Origin: Fennellomyces sp. T-0311
Taxonomy: Eukaryota; Mucoromycota; Mucoromycetes; Mucorales; Lichtheimiaceae
Assembly: GCA_025266875.1 (NCBI GenBank)
Contig: JALLLT010000044.1
Span: 1 to 64,000 of the forward strand
Direction: 5' to 3'
Length of the DNA stretch: 64,000 nucleotides
This document shows, piece by piece, positions 53,471 through 64,000 of the stretch. A model generated the notes under the pieces. It had not been told where the DNA came from. It ran no database searches and was given only the letters and a program-made list of their open reading frames with translations. A program made the translations under genes and the position numbers. Every line of letters begins with the position of its first letter. Positions within the stretch are counted from its first letter, which is position 1.

Positions 53471-56400
53471 ATGAACCCTACAAGTTTCCAAAAATTCACG
53501 TAATCATGTGACCTACATTTCAAACCCCGCAAGGTAAAACATGACATTTTTCTCAAATTCTGCTTTTTCGTTACTAGAATTTGAAAGTTTTCTTTAGCAG
53601 ATACTATCATGACGGTGCATGTTGTTTATTTCATCCTCGAAAGGATACGAGATAACTTACAGTGTTAATTTACCTTTTTGCGATGCTTGTAATACCGTAT
53701 GCACCCGTATGAATTAGCCGAGAATGGAAGTATAACTTAAATATATATATGATGGTTCAAAGAAGTCTATGTTGTGATAAAAAATATGAAATAGAAAAAG
53801 AAAGAGTAAAGCCAATATAGATCTGATACGGGACAAAAAAAGAAAAGAAAAAAAACAAAAATCTTAAAGGTAATAGCGTGTATACGGGTTGTCATCGCTC
53901 CATGTCCTTTGTCTTCTACGAGCACGACGGTATGTGCCAACAGCGGCCATATAACCTTCGATATCGTTATTATCAAAAGCATCATTAAATGCTCTGATCT
54001 GCCCAGCTGGTAGTAGGCTCCGATACCGATTGGCTTCTTGTTGTATCTGTTGGCGTATTTGTTGCTGTTGCTGATGGAGCTGACGAATACGCTCCTCCAT
54101 CGTGCCCAGTTCGTTCCACACGTCACCACTTTCCCTGGTCTCTCCTACATCAGATATCTCGTGATGCTCTTCGTCACTGTCTTCCAGAACGATCACCAAG
54201 GGCGCAGCTGTCACTTCCTCTTCGTGGTAAGTAGTAATGCTGCCAATGGGATCATCTGGTGTAGCAGCGTCTATAAAGCGTAATTATATATATATGTATA
54301 TATAAGTTACATGTATATTTATCGTATATACACATCCATGCACTACTACATTACCTTCATTAAAAGCATCAGTAGCGTCTACGACTATTGGATTCTCGGT
54401 AGACGTATCAGTAGGTTGGTTTTCTAGCTGAGGTCGTTGTGGAGGATACACGATCAGTGTGTATGGAGAGATTCCATCCTAGAAATTATGCTATCATTAG
54501 AAACTAAGCCTTACGTATTGACCCTATACAAGAACATACTATGAGTTGCACATAAGGAATCACATCTTGACGGCAGATGAAAAAATCGCGTGCAGCAAAA
54601 GGAAGTGACGATCCTCTCCTATCGTTACATCGTTTAACAAGATGCTTACAAAGCATGAAATTGTTTTCGGCAAAGTACGGACAACCACACGTCCACTTTT
54701 CCAACGACGGCAGGTAGAGGCGATCTGCATCAGGATGTTCTCCGTCGACAATATGCGTTTCCTTAAGTGTCCCCCATTCAGAAACGAACTCGCCTTCCCA
54801 ATCTAAAGGCTCGCGTCGATTAACGATCTTGAGCTCGAACTTAGCCATACAGAGAGGAAGACGTTGATGGATTATGATCCAAACCAACATATCAAGCCTG
54901 GGATGGGGATAATTCAGAAGAAAATCCCGTTTTAGAACCTTCCTTTGGGCCTCAATCATCATGGTTGTTTTAGCCCTTGGGATACCTGGGCGGGTGCTTC
55001 TGGCCCATTTCTGCCACATGTCTTCCATATACCATCTATAAAACATGTATGCCCACACATCGGGAAGGTGATTATCCTTGCAGTATTCATACATCTCCTT
55101 TGCGGCAAGCTGGTGGATTTCGTCAGGCGATAGATATCCAACTAAGAAAACAACATTAACTGGTTATGCATACATAAATATAAGTGTAACATACGACCAG
55201 GAAGTGGGATGTCTGGATGCATATTATAATGCGTATGCATCAGATTTGCGATTTGATCGCGAAGGAATTTTTGAGGGCAAAGATATCCATCACGATCATC
55301 ATCCGGAAGGAAACGTCGCGACACGAATGGGAATTCCTCGCGTACCAAACGGGGATCATACTGTGGATCTTGAATCTTGGGCTGTTTCAAACGCAAGTCA
55401 ATGTAATGCATGATATGCCATAGACATAGACGCACTACACTACGACCAAATACGTCTTCAATTGCTCTAAGCTGTCCAGCATCTTTGTCAGTGAACATGT
55501 ACGTTGGCGTGAAGCCTTCACGAGCCAGATTGCGGAGGAAATACTTTATGTACTCCATTCTGGAAGACATCCGCCTATTCTGTCGCACATTTCGCTCGTC
55601 CACGCCTAAAAGCAAATATGCAATAGGGAAACCACAGCCATTAATACTGGCCACAATACCGAACAGCTCAAAGCCGAGCCGGTTTGTTTTGTAGGTCGAG
55701 TCGATGTGAAACTCTTGCGTCAAGGCATGAGCACATGCAATATCGAACAGCTCAGTCACAAAGCCGATTTCAGTGTACCCATCAGTAAAATTGGTTCTGT
55801 GAAATATCTGTTTTATTTATTTATTGTAAATATAAATGTATATGAATCGCATCTGCCGCTAATGTCGCATAGTGATCACTGCATGAAGAGCTACGGTTAT
55901 GCACATACGGTTTTATTACACATACCTTTCTGATACCGAGTGAAGATGCACGTTCGATATGCATGACGGCTGAGGCGATCTGGTTGTCGTGGAGCCTATA
56001 CCGAGCATGGGTGGTTCGTGCCCATGTTGCATACACCTATTTCACTGTCATCGTATCAATGTCACAACCAAAATAATCAACTATACCTGTGCTTGGGTCA
56101 CAGTGCCTCTTTCTCGTGGAGACTGTTCGACCATACGACGATATAACGCCGTAGCAGTTGCCTCAAAAGCATTCTGCTCAATGAACTCCCGGACAGCAAG
56201 TGGCATCGGGACGCGAGTACTTGGTGGTTTCGGGGGGTGGCCAATTGAGTGATCGATTTTTAAATGAATAAATCCATTACGTCGATCAATAAACCCGGAT
56301 ATCTCCCCTTCGCAAACATAAGTCGGCATCCGAGAATGGAGCCGAACCCGATCTTCACCTGGTGCTTGCCGCTGAACACCAACATCCTGACAGCAGACGC

Positions 56401-56969
56401 ATTCGAAGGAAATCGAGTGTTTCAACTCTGGATCCGTCAGTGTCTTGAGATAGTACTCATAACCGTCGCATCCTTCAATTCGAGACTTCAAATAGTAGAC
56501 GAGTGCGTGGTCATCGGTAAACTGGCTTAGTTGCGCGTCAAGTACCACGTCACCTTCGAAAGAATAGCAAATGTCGGCAACTTCACCTAAAATATCTATT
56601 GAGAATCATGCTCTAACGCAATGCATTACGATGTACCACTGCCGCCAGCAGCTGCGACTACGGCTGCACGTGAGGGAATCGACTCGAGAACTTCACCGAA
56701 AGAGAAGTTCCTGACAGAAATAGGGCGTCCTACGTTGCTTTGTCTGCAGCGACACGTAATGCACGTCTTTAAAAGACGCTTTCTACCCGTAAAATCGGAA
56801 ATCGAGCGATATTTTCTGCATCCTGAGCAGTATTGTACGTTGATTTCTTCCATGGGACAAGGTACACTAATAAAAGTGGCTTACAAAAGCAAAATGTCGT
56901 GTTTTTACCCTCCGGGGTTTGAAATTTAGGTCACATGATTACGTGAATTTTTGGAAACTTGTTTGGTTT
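53471..56969 (-). mobile_element. MULE transposon, 3499 bp, 12-bp TSD
   Basis: Long terminal inverted repeats (about 90 bp, diverging inward) include ACAAGTTTCCAAAAATTCAC at the left end and its inverse at the right end. GTGACAACAAAT occurs at 53459-53470 and 56970-56981, a long target duplication as expected for Mutator-like elements. The gene inside is on the minus strand. It is inserted in the promoter of the copy-2 fragment described at 53286. Confidence 0.92.
53867..56853 (-). CDS. MULE transposase with SWIM finger, multi-exon, apparently intact
   Basis: It starts at ATG 56853. Exon 1 encodes a Cys4 zinc ribbon (YCSGCRKYRSISDF, CITCRCRQ). Following exons (about 56590-56085, 56040-55930, 55796-55142) lead to the MULE core: EFHIDSTYKTNRLGF (first D), YMFTDKDAGQLRAIED (second D) and LCLWHIMHYIDL. 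An exon at about 55140-54540 ends with a SWIM-type finger (WTCGCPYFAENNFMLCKHL). The last exon, to 53867, is a Gln-rich coiled coil with a basic end. Introns are short and I saw no stop in the chosen frames, but several junctions are not verified. The enzyme would move the element by cut and paste. Confidence 0.82.
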
Positions 56970-57142
56970 GTGACAACAAATGCTGTGAAGGTTGCAGTGT
57001 AATAAAATAGGGGGTGGGGGGTGTGTAGTAGAAATTGGGGGAGCGAAGGAAAGGGGGTAGCTTTTAAGCAGTACCCCCGTTGCACTAAAGGCCTTGCGGT
57101 GTGTAAATGAGGTCAAAAATTCAGTCGCATGGGGTGGCGAGA
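56970..57142 (-). repeat. Dispersed repeat, promoter copy 2
   Basis: It is the reverse complement of 44126-44298 with few changes. It is separated from its gene fragment (53286-53430) by the MULE. Just outside, AGTCTCGCCAC on the minus strand is the inverse of GTGGCGAGACT at the corresponding place in copy 1. Confidence 0.8.
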
Positions 57143-57627
57143 CTTGTGAGGGCTTGCGGGGTTGATAAGTCAAATTAATCTTCACAGATTATTTAATCTC
57201 TTTTGGATACAGTATTTCTCGTTTGCCACCAGAATTTTTTTAGGGAAGATTGTGAAACTTTAAAAATAGTCGTTGTGGAACTATTTTATTAGGCGTTGTG
57301 GACGCTTTCTGTACCACGTTTGGAATAATCTATGGTATCACGGTGGAAGATAATTGGAAGGCTTCTCTGAACACTTCTCTGTGTCGTTCTTGAGCACTTC
57401 TTTATGCCGTTTTTGAACACTTTTATGTGCCACTTTTAAACATTTTCTAGTGCCACTAATGGAACTACTTTTTGGAAAAAGTTAGGTCGGCTCATTGGAA
57501 AGAATGATTGCAAAAAAATGGAATGCCTTTACGAGCATCTAATTGCACTAGGCATTGGCCATCATCAGATCCAAGATTGCATTTAAGTACTGACGATGCA
57601 GCCCTGACAAAATTTATTTAAAACTGA
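57143..57627. other. Non-coding region with 23-bp tandem repeat
   Basis: Four degenerate 23-bp units lie at 57369-57460 (first unit GAACACTTCTCTGTGTCGTT plus three bases). The rest has no open frame or other structure that I can identify. Confidence 0.6.
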
Positions 57628-58820
57628 TTAATATTCTAGCAAACATCTTCTCAACTGCAATATCCACTTCTTGCATTGATCCTCCGAAACTTTTTTCACC
57701 ACCTCCCGTACACGAATGTCCATGGTATCTTCTTCAGAGAATGCTGAGACTCTCACTTCCTCCTTCACGAGACTCCATAAATGCTTGACCGGATTCAAGG
57801 ACTCCATGCTATATGAGATATATACAATACGGTGTTTTCCCTTCTTAATCAACTGTTTGACATCCTCGTTACGATGAACTTCAGTGTCTGGAACTACAAA
57901 AGTCATGCATGGATATTTTTCATCGGCCATAGTCTTGAGAAGCTCCTTGATGAAGTGAACGAAGTGGCTGCTTGTACCCCAGAATCCCGTTCGTTTGTTC
58001 TGTGCTTGACCAACTGCCTTGATACCCGATGTAGTCTTTCTGGTCCTTGAAAGCACTGCTACTTGTGAAATGGCAAGAATGCCATTAGCGGTGACACACC
58101 CAAAAATCTCAAGTGGCAAAAAGATCGGACGTGAGGCTTTTTTTGGCAGCTTCGTTACTGCATGGATATCGGTCTTCAGTAGTCCACATTGGTCAACAAA
58201 CACACAGTTTCCGAGATAATTGATGTTTTCCCGGTGTAATCTCTCGGCAATATCGGCTCGAATTAGTGCTGTTTGTGATCCTTGTTCGTTTACAGCCACA
58301 TTTGGATGAACGATACAGAATGTGAGGTTTCCCTTGATATAATTTTGGATCGTTGTTTTACCAACTTTGGTACCTGGGAGTATCACAAATTTGCGGTTAA
58401 GGAATTATTTCAATATAATAATAGGTGTCACATACCATCAAAACGTTTGTTCAAGGCATCTAAAATATCATCAATGACGACATATGGTGTCTGCGAATTG
58501 ACGTAATTGGCCAGGAAAGCTGCTTCATCATTCGTAAGAGAAATAGACTTCTTCATCTTCACTGATTTTTCCCTGTATCCGGGCAAAACAGATGGGTCTT
58601 CTTCCCATTTCTTGCTAAAATTGTATGCACTTGTCTTCCCCATATTCAGTCTGATCCGTGCTTGATTAGTGTTTAGGCCCTGGTTCGCCCGTAGATTGAC
58701 AAAGTTGCCGATGTCTTCTTGATCATATGATCTGGGACCCCAAACAGATTTTTTTGGACCTGACTCTTGACGGGAAAACAATTCCGAGGAACTATTGGCA
58801 GTAGTAATGACACCTTCCAT
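57628..58820 (-). CDS. Tc1/IS630-like protein with altered catalytic motifs
   Basis: Exon 1 (58820-58436) and exon 2 (58373-57628) join in frame across a 62-bp GT..AG intron, about 376 residues with no stop. Exon 1 has HTH-like segments (NQGLNTNQARIRLNMGKTSA) and a linker. Exon 2 has CVFVDQCGLLKTD in the place of the first catalytic motif, FVVPDTEVH at the second and LNPVKHLWSLVKEEV at the third. Here Lys stands where Tc1-type enzymes have Glu (NPIEHLW). Conserved fold but lost Glu suggests either a decaying copy or a domesticated protein; the open frame favours neither on its own. No TIR was found around it. Confidence 0.6.
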
Positions 58821-58920
58821 TGCCGTAGGTAATTCGCGGTAATAGCATTCCTCTGGAGTATAATAATAGAAGGTGGGAAGTATTGTAGTAGATATTGGAA
58901 TGAATTATAATGCAAAATGA

Positions 58921-60388
58921 CAGCCTTTTATATTTTTTAGAAAATTTGATTAATACATCGCTTTGTTACACAACTCGTGATAATGTCCTATGATATCTGT
59001 GGAAGAAACCACTAACACTTTATCCAACAACTGGTATTATTAAAAAAATGGGGTCGAAAACTACCTTCCTTTTTTGTAAATTACGCTGGGTTTTTTTCGT
59101 TGCTCTCATTTCTATTTGTTCCTCTGCTCTTGAAAAAAGTTTTTCGGTTATTCCGCAAGAATCATATTGGACGACCTCAAAAGGTTGCAAAAGTATGTCT
59201 GTCTGGCAGGTTTTGCTACATTTTTTTATTACTATGCTTACATGCAGTTTTTTTGGGATCAATCCAAAGAACGTATGGATCTTTGTGAATGTTTACTTTT
59301 TTTCGTATCACTGAGATGTCTGTGAGCCTCAGGCCGTGTTTTTAATTTTCTTTTACAGTGGCGGCCTTCACAAACCACAGCAATGGAATTCTGTAATGCA
59401 GTTGGCTATAGGCATATACACCTTTCATACAGCGAACATATTGGATATGACAGACCATATTACTTTATCTTTTCTACATTCGTAGTTTCGCAGGGTGCCG
59501 GAGGAATCGCCCCCAAACACAAAACAATAGTGGGTTTCTGTTTGAGAATTTACCCTGCTACTTTTGTCTTCCCAGTGTTGGTTCCAATGATGTGGCTGAA
59601 CAACTGGTCGAAAATATAATGGATTCGAGCATCCATCGACGCAGGTACGTATGGTGAAGCTTTTGAGCAGTAGATACATACGATACAACTTATATATTCA
59701 TATATATGTCAGAATTGCTTTATCTCCTCACCAGCTTTGCTTAAGGCATAACGTGCAAATTGTTTTTTTTTGCATAACTTATACCGGGATAGTAGTCCGT
59801 GAAATAGTACCAAGCCTATTTGCTAGAATTGCGTACTTCCCTTACATATCAAAGGTATTGCTTCTTTAGAATTTTTTGAATTACCATTGAAGGTGACTCG
59901 AAGACAGCTATCCATACTCGAGAATAATCCACAGGGCAAGTACTTACATATGTTAGTCTATATCTTCTTGAACCAGTATTTTCGCACGATGTGCTTTATG
60001 TTGTATTTTTGTCTGCCATGGATTACAGACCTTACATACTATCTCTGAGTGGGTCCTTTATTTAACACCACCCCTCCTCAGTAATAGATAGCAGAGCTCT
60101 TCCCTGCTTCATACATATCTACTTTATTATCTTTACTATATATTTATGCTTTATATTCGTCTACTATAAAGAGAAAGAGAGATTTATGAGATAGTTATAA
60201 GTATAGTAGGGTTTCGGGTAAAGAAGGGTAGGGTAGGGTAGGGTAGGTATAGGTTAGTTTGGTTTGGTGTAGCGCTTAGAGCTTATACTTTCGCCATTCA
60301 TACCTGCTATGATTTGGTAGCAAAGCAACATGAGTCAATTCTGTTGAAAACATTGATTCAGACTTGCGTGGATGGTTAGAGGGGGCTT
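58921..60388. other. Mostly non-coding region, telomere-like GGGTA run
   Basis: Short frames at 59048-59314 and 59383-59619 have no recognisable domain. At about 60225-60250 the sequence AGGGTAGGGTAGGGTAGG occurs, four to five GGGTA units, too short for an internal telomere array. The region could be the body of a non-autonomous Helitron whose 3' end is at 60514. Confidence 0.4.
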
Positions 60389-60514
60389 GGGGGGCTTGCC
60401 CCCCAATGTGGGGGTCAAGGGGGTTTCCCCCTTGCGACGCGATTTCCGTTGAATGACACGAAGCGAAGCGGAGGGGCTCATTCAGCCGAAGCGAAGCGAG
60501 GCAGGAAGCGCTAG
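60389..60514 (+). repeat. Candidate Helitron 3' end: two GC hairpins then CTAG
   Basis: GGGGGGCTTGCCCCCC (60389-60404) and CAAGGGGGTTTCCCCCTTG (60416-60434) are perfect hairpins. CGAAGCGAAGCG motifs follow, and the stretch ends GAAGCGCTAG at 60514. Helitron 3' ends carry a short hairpin followed by CTRR, so this fits, although the hairpins lie further from the CTAG than usual. Confidence 0.45.
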
Positions 60515-61018
60515 TCTATATATAAAAGAATTGAGTCCGCTAACTTTCTCCGCTAATTTTCAAGAAAAGGAAATCGCAGTCCCACCTTGAGAAAACCTTA
60601 TTGTACCTTGCCAACTTTTTTTTTTAAAACTACCTTTTTTCTTTTCTAACAGCTGACAACTACTACTGAAATTCTAAGAAGCGTGCTATCTTGCCTTTTT
60701 TTTTTTTTTTTTTTTTTTTTACGTCTGATAAACAGCCTGAGTTTTTTTTTTAATTGAGTCTCATCATTACCGTTTCTTTTCATCTCCTTCAATCTGTTCA
60801 TCTCTTCATTATAATTTTTTTTTTGCAAGCAACAACTTTTCACATTGTGAGCCGGTGCTACATTTAAGCTAACTGACGCTGTTGTTTTCTAACTCGATTA
60901 CTTTTTGCAAAGGTCTTCTAATTCTAATAATTTCGTTTTTGTTCCTGAAGAGTCTGCGTAAGACATAAACGTTTGCATAATCATATGTTGTTTCTAATTT
61001 GTATATAATAAAGAGGAC

Positions 61019-61380
61019 GCAGTCGTCCCTGCATCCGTTGTGGCGGAACAGACCACCAACGCAGTTCTAGCCGGAGATGCCCTCTCAACGAGAGGAATAT
61101 TATTGCTGCTGCTGTTGCTGCTGAACCTGAGGCCCATCAGGGTGCACCATTGCATGAGGATGCGTAGGTATAAAAAATGCTACCATAACGCATTTACTTA
61201 AATAATTCTGCCACCAAAGACCCCGTCCCTGTGTCCGTTGTGGTGGAACAGACCACCAGCGCACTTCCAGCTGGAGATGTCCTTTCAATCGGCGGTACGT
61301 TGTTGCTGTTGCTGCTGCTGCTGAACTTGAGGTGGATGAAGCTGCGCCACTAGGAAATGATGCGTACGTAGTATCTTCTA
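61019..61380 (+). repeat. Duplicated exon-like module upstream of the Helitron gene
   Basis: About 180 bp occur twice (61019-61195 and 61208-61380). Each copy encodes in one frame CCGTTGTGG..GAACAGACCACC (VEQTT) and then, one base out of phase, an Ala/Val-rich stretch ending in HEDA or GNDA before GTAGG/GTACGTAG, both possible donors. The Ala-coding GCTGCTGTTGCTGCTG repeat is present in both. They look like tandemly duplicated 5' exons of the Helitron protein. Confidence 0.55.
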
Positions 61381-61430
61381 TATGCTATCAATTACCGATC
61401 ATACTAAATCACTTCTCCGATACAGTGGCG

Positions 61431-64000
61431 ATGAAGCTGCGGCTGAGCCTGTCCGTAATGTTCGCCCACGCCTAGAAGCGCCTATGCCTCGAACCTACTT
61501 GGAAGCATGCTCAGACATCGATTCCTTCCGCGAGGAGTCGATTGTTGGTAGAAATATCAACGATGAGCATCGACATCTGCTGCCTACCGAGCTGTATCTC
61601 TGCCCATACTGCAATGCCCGCATGTATATATGGGAGAAGGTCGCCGGTACTGTCGCTGCCCCACGCTTCAACTTGTGCTGCCGCCAAGGAGCTGTCCGCC
61701 TGGCCCCTTTACAGGCTCCACCTCAACCGCTTCTTGGCCTTTTGACCGGTGATACTCCGCAAGCCCAACAGTTTCGTCGCAACATCAGGGCATACAACTC
61801 GGTGTTTGCATTCTCCTCCCTTGGTGCCACCATCGGCAGTGCCATCCACATCGACCATACTCACAACGTGTTTGTCTTTCGTTTGGAAGGTACATTGTAC
61901 CACCGGATATCGCCGTTGGAACCCGGTCAAGGCCAAGCCCCGGGGTTCTCGCAGATTTACATCTTCGATGGGGCTATGCAGATGCAGCACCGCCAACGTA
62001 TCTTCAGCGACCTGAATAACGCCGACTTGCTTGAGCTACAGGATATGATGCACGACGTCAATCCGTTTGCTCGCGAGTATCAAACTGCTGGAGAACGATT
62101 GCGCAACCAACCTGAGGCCAACGTCACCATCCGCATCAACGGATCCACAGATCGTGCGCGCCGCCAGTATACCGCTCCTGCCACTGCTGAGGTCGCTGTC
62201 ATCATTCCTGACCAGGGGGATGATGATGAGCCACGCCATCGTGACGTATTGGTTGTGCGTAGAGATGGGACAATGCAGCACATCAATGAGATCAGTACTC
62301 TCTACGATCCATTGCACTACGTCCTCATGTTTCCTCGTGGTAACCTTGGGTGGGGTACCAACATCCCTCGCATTCCGGAGAACAACCGTGGCCAGATCAA
62401 CGATGTCGAGGATACTGACGACTTTCGTGACGAGGCTCCGGATACCGATGGGCGTGAGGCCAACGAGCGCAACATTGTCACCATCCGCGAGTTCTATACG
62501 TACATGATCCAAATGCGCGAGAACTCATACATCCACTACTACGGTCCACTGTTCCACCAGTTCCTCGTGGACATGTACGCCAAAATGGAGTCCAATCGCC
62601 TGCGTTACTTGCGGGAGAACCAGGATACTCTTCGCGCAGACGTTTACCAGGGACTTGTGGATGCTGTCCACAATGCTGACGGGGCACCAGTGAACGGGGA
62701 CAACGTTGGTAGGCAGAGAATAATTCTGCCATCAACATACACTGGAGGACCACGGTTCATGCACCAGAACTACCAAGACGCCATGGCCATCATTCGTGCA
62801 GTCGGCCACCCTGATCTCTTCATCACGTTTACCTGCAATCCAAACTGGGAGGAGATCATTACTGCATTGGAAGATCCGCAGGAGCGTTCTGATCGTACCG
62901 ACCTCATTTGCCGCATTTTCCACCAAAAGCTCAAATGCTTGGTCGAGGATATTAAAAAGAACAAGATCTTTGGCTGCGTCATTGGCTCTGTCTACGTCGT
63001 CGAGTTTCAGAAGAGAGGATTGCCCCATGCCCACTTGGTTGTAATTCTCGATCCGGACGTGAATCCGCGGCTTTACGACATTGTACGACGCTTCATGGTG
63101 CACAGGCGGTGCAGCGCCCTTTGTTATAATGAGCATAATGTCTGCAAGAGCCATTATCCAAAGCCAATCTGCACAGAAACGACGATCAACGAGAGTACTG
63201 GGTTCGTATGCTATCGTCGTCGTCCAGGCCGCGAGTATCCCGATACCAACCAGGGCAACGAGTGGATTGTCCCTTACAACCCTTATCTGTCCACCAAGTA
63301 CAATGCACATATTAACGTCGAGATCTGTGCTTCGGCACGCTCCGTTAAATATCTGTACAAGTACATCTATAAGGGTAGTGATCGGGCTGATTACCGGATC
63401 GTACACGATGATGAGGTCGTAGACGAGATTCGTGCTTGGCAGCAATCTTGCTATGTCTCCGCCATTGAGGCCACATGGCGTCTATTTTCGTACGAGCTAC
63501 ATCGCCAGTTTCCTTCCATCACTCGCCTAGCCATCCATCTCGAGGGTGAGCAGTATGTTACCTGGCGAAGTGGCGCATCGATCGAGACGGTCATTGCAAG
63601 GCAGCAGCAGAAAAAGACCACGTTGACAGCTTGGTTTCAGCTCAACATCGATGATCCGGAGGCGCGTGAGATCCTCTATCCTGACATCTCAACGTACTAT
63701 TGGTTCGATCGCGGAACGAACCATGGTACATGGATTAGGCGCACCAACTCCCGTCCTTCCATTGGTCGTCTTTACTTTGTCCAGCCTAGAGACACAGAGC
63801 GTTTCGCCTTGCGTCTCTTGCTGATGAACTTACCTGGTGCGACCTGCTATGATGATCTCCGTGCCAATGTCGATCGCCCTGTAATCGGTCCTGCGCTTCG
63901 ACCCTACCCGACTTTCCAAGCAGCGGCTAGAGCCAGAGGCTTATTGCAGAATGACGACGAATGGAACCTGTGTCTCGAAGAAGCCAGCTTATTCGAGACA
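61431..64000 (+). CDS. Helitron RepHel N-terminal part (Helitron_like_N, HUH nuclease), partial
   Basis: After a GATACAG acceptor-like site at about 61425 the frame is open to the right edge, more than 850 codons. It contains LYLCPYCNARMY (Cys pair), YDPLHYVLMFPRG, ILPSTYTGGPRFMHQNYQD, AVGHPDLFITFTCNPNW and the HUH-type motif KRGLPHAHLVVIL, all features of the Helitron_like_N/Rep region. YNPYLSTKYNAHINVE and KYLYKYIYKG follow as in RepHel proteins. The Pif1-type helicase half is expected beyond 64000. No stop or shift was seen. By family it nicks and joins single-stranded DNA for rolling-circle-type transposition. Antisense frames here are shadows. Confidence 0.93.

Larger units (their letters stand above)
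60515..64000 (+). mobile_element. Helitron, 5' part (runs off the right edge)
   Basis: TCTATATATAAAAGAATTG at 60515 matches the typical Helitron 5' start (TC followed by TATA-type sequence) and also serves as a TATA box. It lies directly after the CTAG of the preceding hairpin region. A long poly-T tract (about 60697-60720) lies in the leader. The replicase gene follows and continues past 64000. Confidence 0.6.

Noticed and set aside
60220..60255. Interstitial telomere
   Set aside because: Only four to five GGGTA units are present, not the fungal TTAGGG repeat in array form; chance or simple repeat is sufficient.
62036..63445. Antisense frames in the Helitron region
   Set aside because: The plus strand is open for more than 850 codons with Helitron_like_N motifs; the minus-strand frames carry none.

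Overview
The window looks like a transposon-dense stretch of a fungal chromosome, most likely from the Mucoromycota. The reasons are short spliceosomal introns (about 50-80 bp, GT..AG, often with a CTAAT-type branch site), the mix of element families (pogo, PIF/Harbinger, KDZ, Crypton, Helitron and Ty3/Gypsy together) and several TE-associated protein families I know mainly from Mucorales. I found no convincing single-copy host gene, tRNA, rRNA or CRISPR array in 64 kb. Almost every recognisable coding region is a transposase, recombinase, replicase or retroelement polyprotein, or an accessory protein of one.

Layout. 1-6430: a Ty3/Gypsy pol running in from the left edge and ending in a 102-bp LTR. 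It is inserted in the reverse transcriptase of a second, opposite-strand Gypsy element, which itself sits in a Harbinger element. 6585-8262: a TIR element with an 11-bp subterminal array. 8330-9870: an intron-rich gene remnant. 10650-22157: one large TE-type gene broken by three insertions whose junctions can be removed exactly: a CACTA element (TSD TTT), a pogo element (TSD TA, itself carrying a Tc1/mariner-superfamily element in an intron) and a solo LTR (TSD GACAG). 22406-33530: a probable long solo LTR, a pogo fragment, and a pogo element split by an 8-kb PIF/Harbinger element. That Harbinger element contains an intact pogo element (with its own candidate solo LTR) and an intact Tc1 element. 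34113-38558: a second PIF/Harbinger gene pair broken by a Tc1 element whose left end is triplicated, then a solo LTR. 39111-41939: a dead Crypton cut by a solo LTR between its recombinase and its GCR1_C domain. 42018-43885: a second intact copy of the Tc1/mariner-superfamily type with a long D-E spacing. 44100-46725: an unknown gene and an internally deleted Harbinger derivative. 46819-52758: a KDZ transposase gene split by another pogo. 52904-57150: a solo LTR and a fragment of the 44.1-kb gene, carrying an apparently intact MULE with a 12-bp TSD. 57628-58820: a degenerate Tc1-like gene. 60515-64000: a Helitron replicase that leaves by the right edge.

The genes form no pathway; they are layers of independent elements. 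The nesting gives a relative order of insertion. Many of the older copies carry single in-frame nonsense codons explainable by one C:G to T:A transition. At least five transposases look intact by eye (two pogo, two with long D-E spacing, one Tc1), as does the MULE, so the region mixes dead and possibly still mobile elements. Intron boundaries and boundaries of diverged elements are read by eye and may be off by a few bases where I say so.
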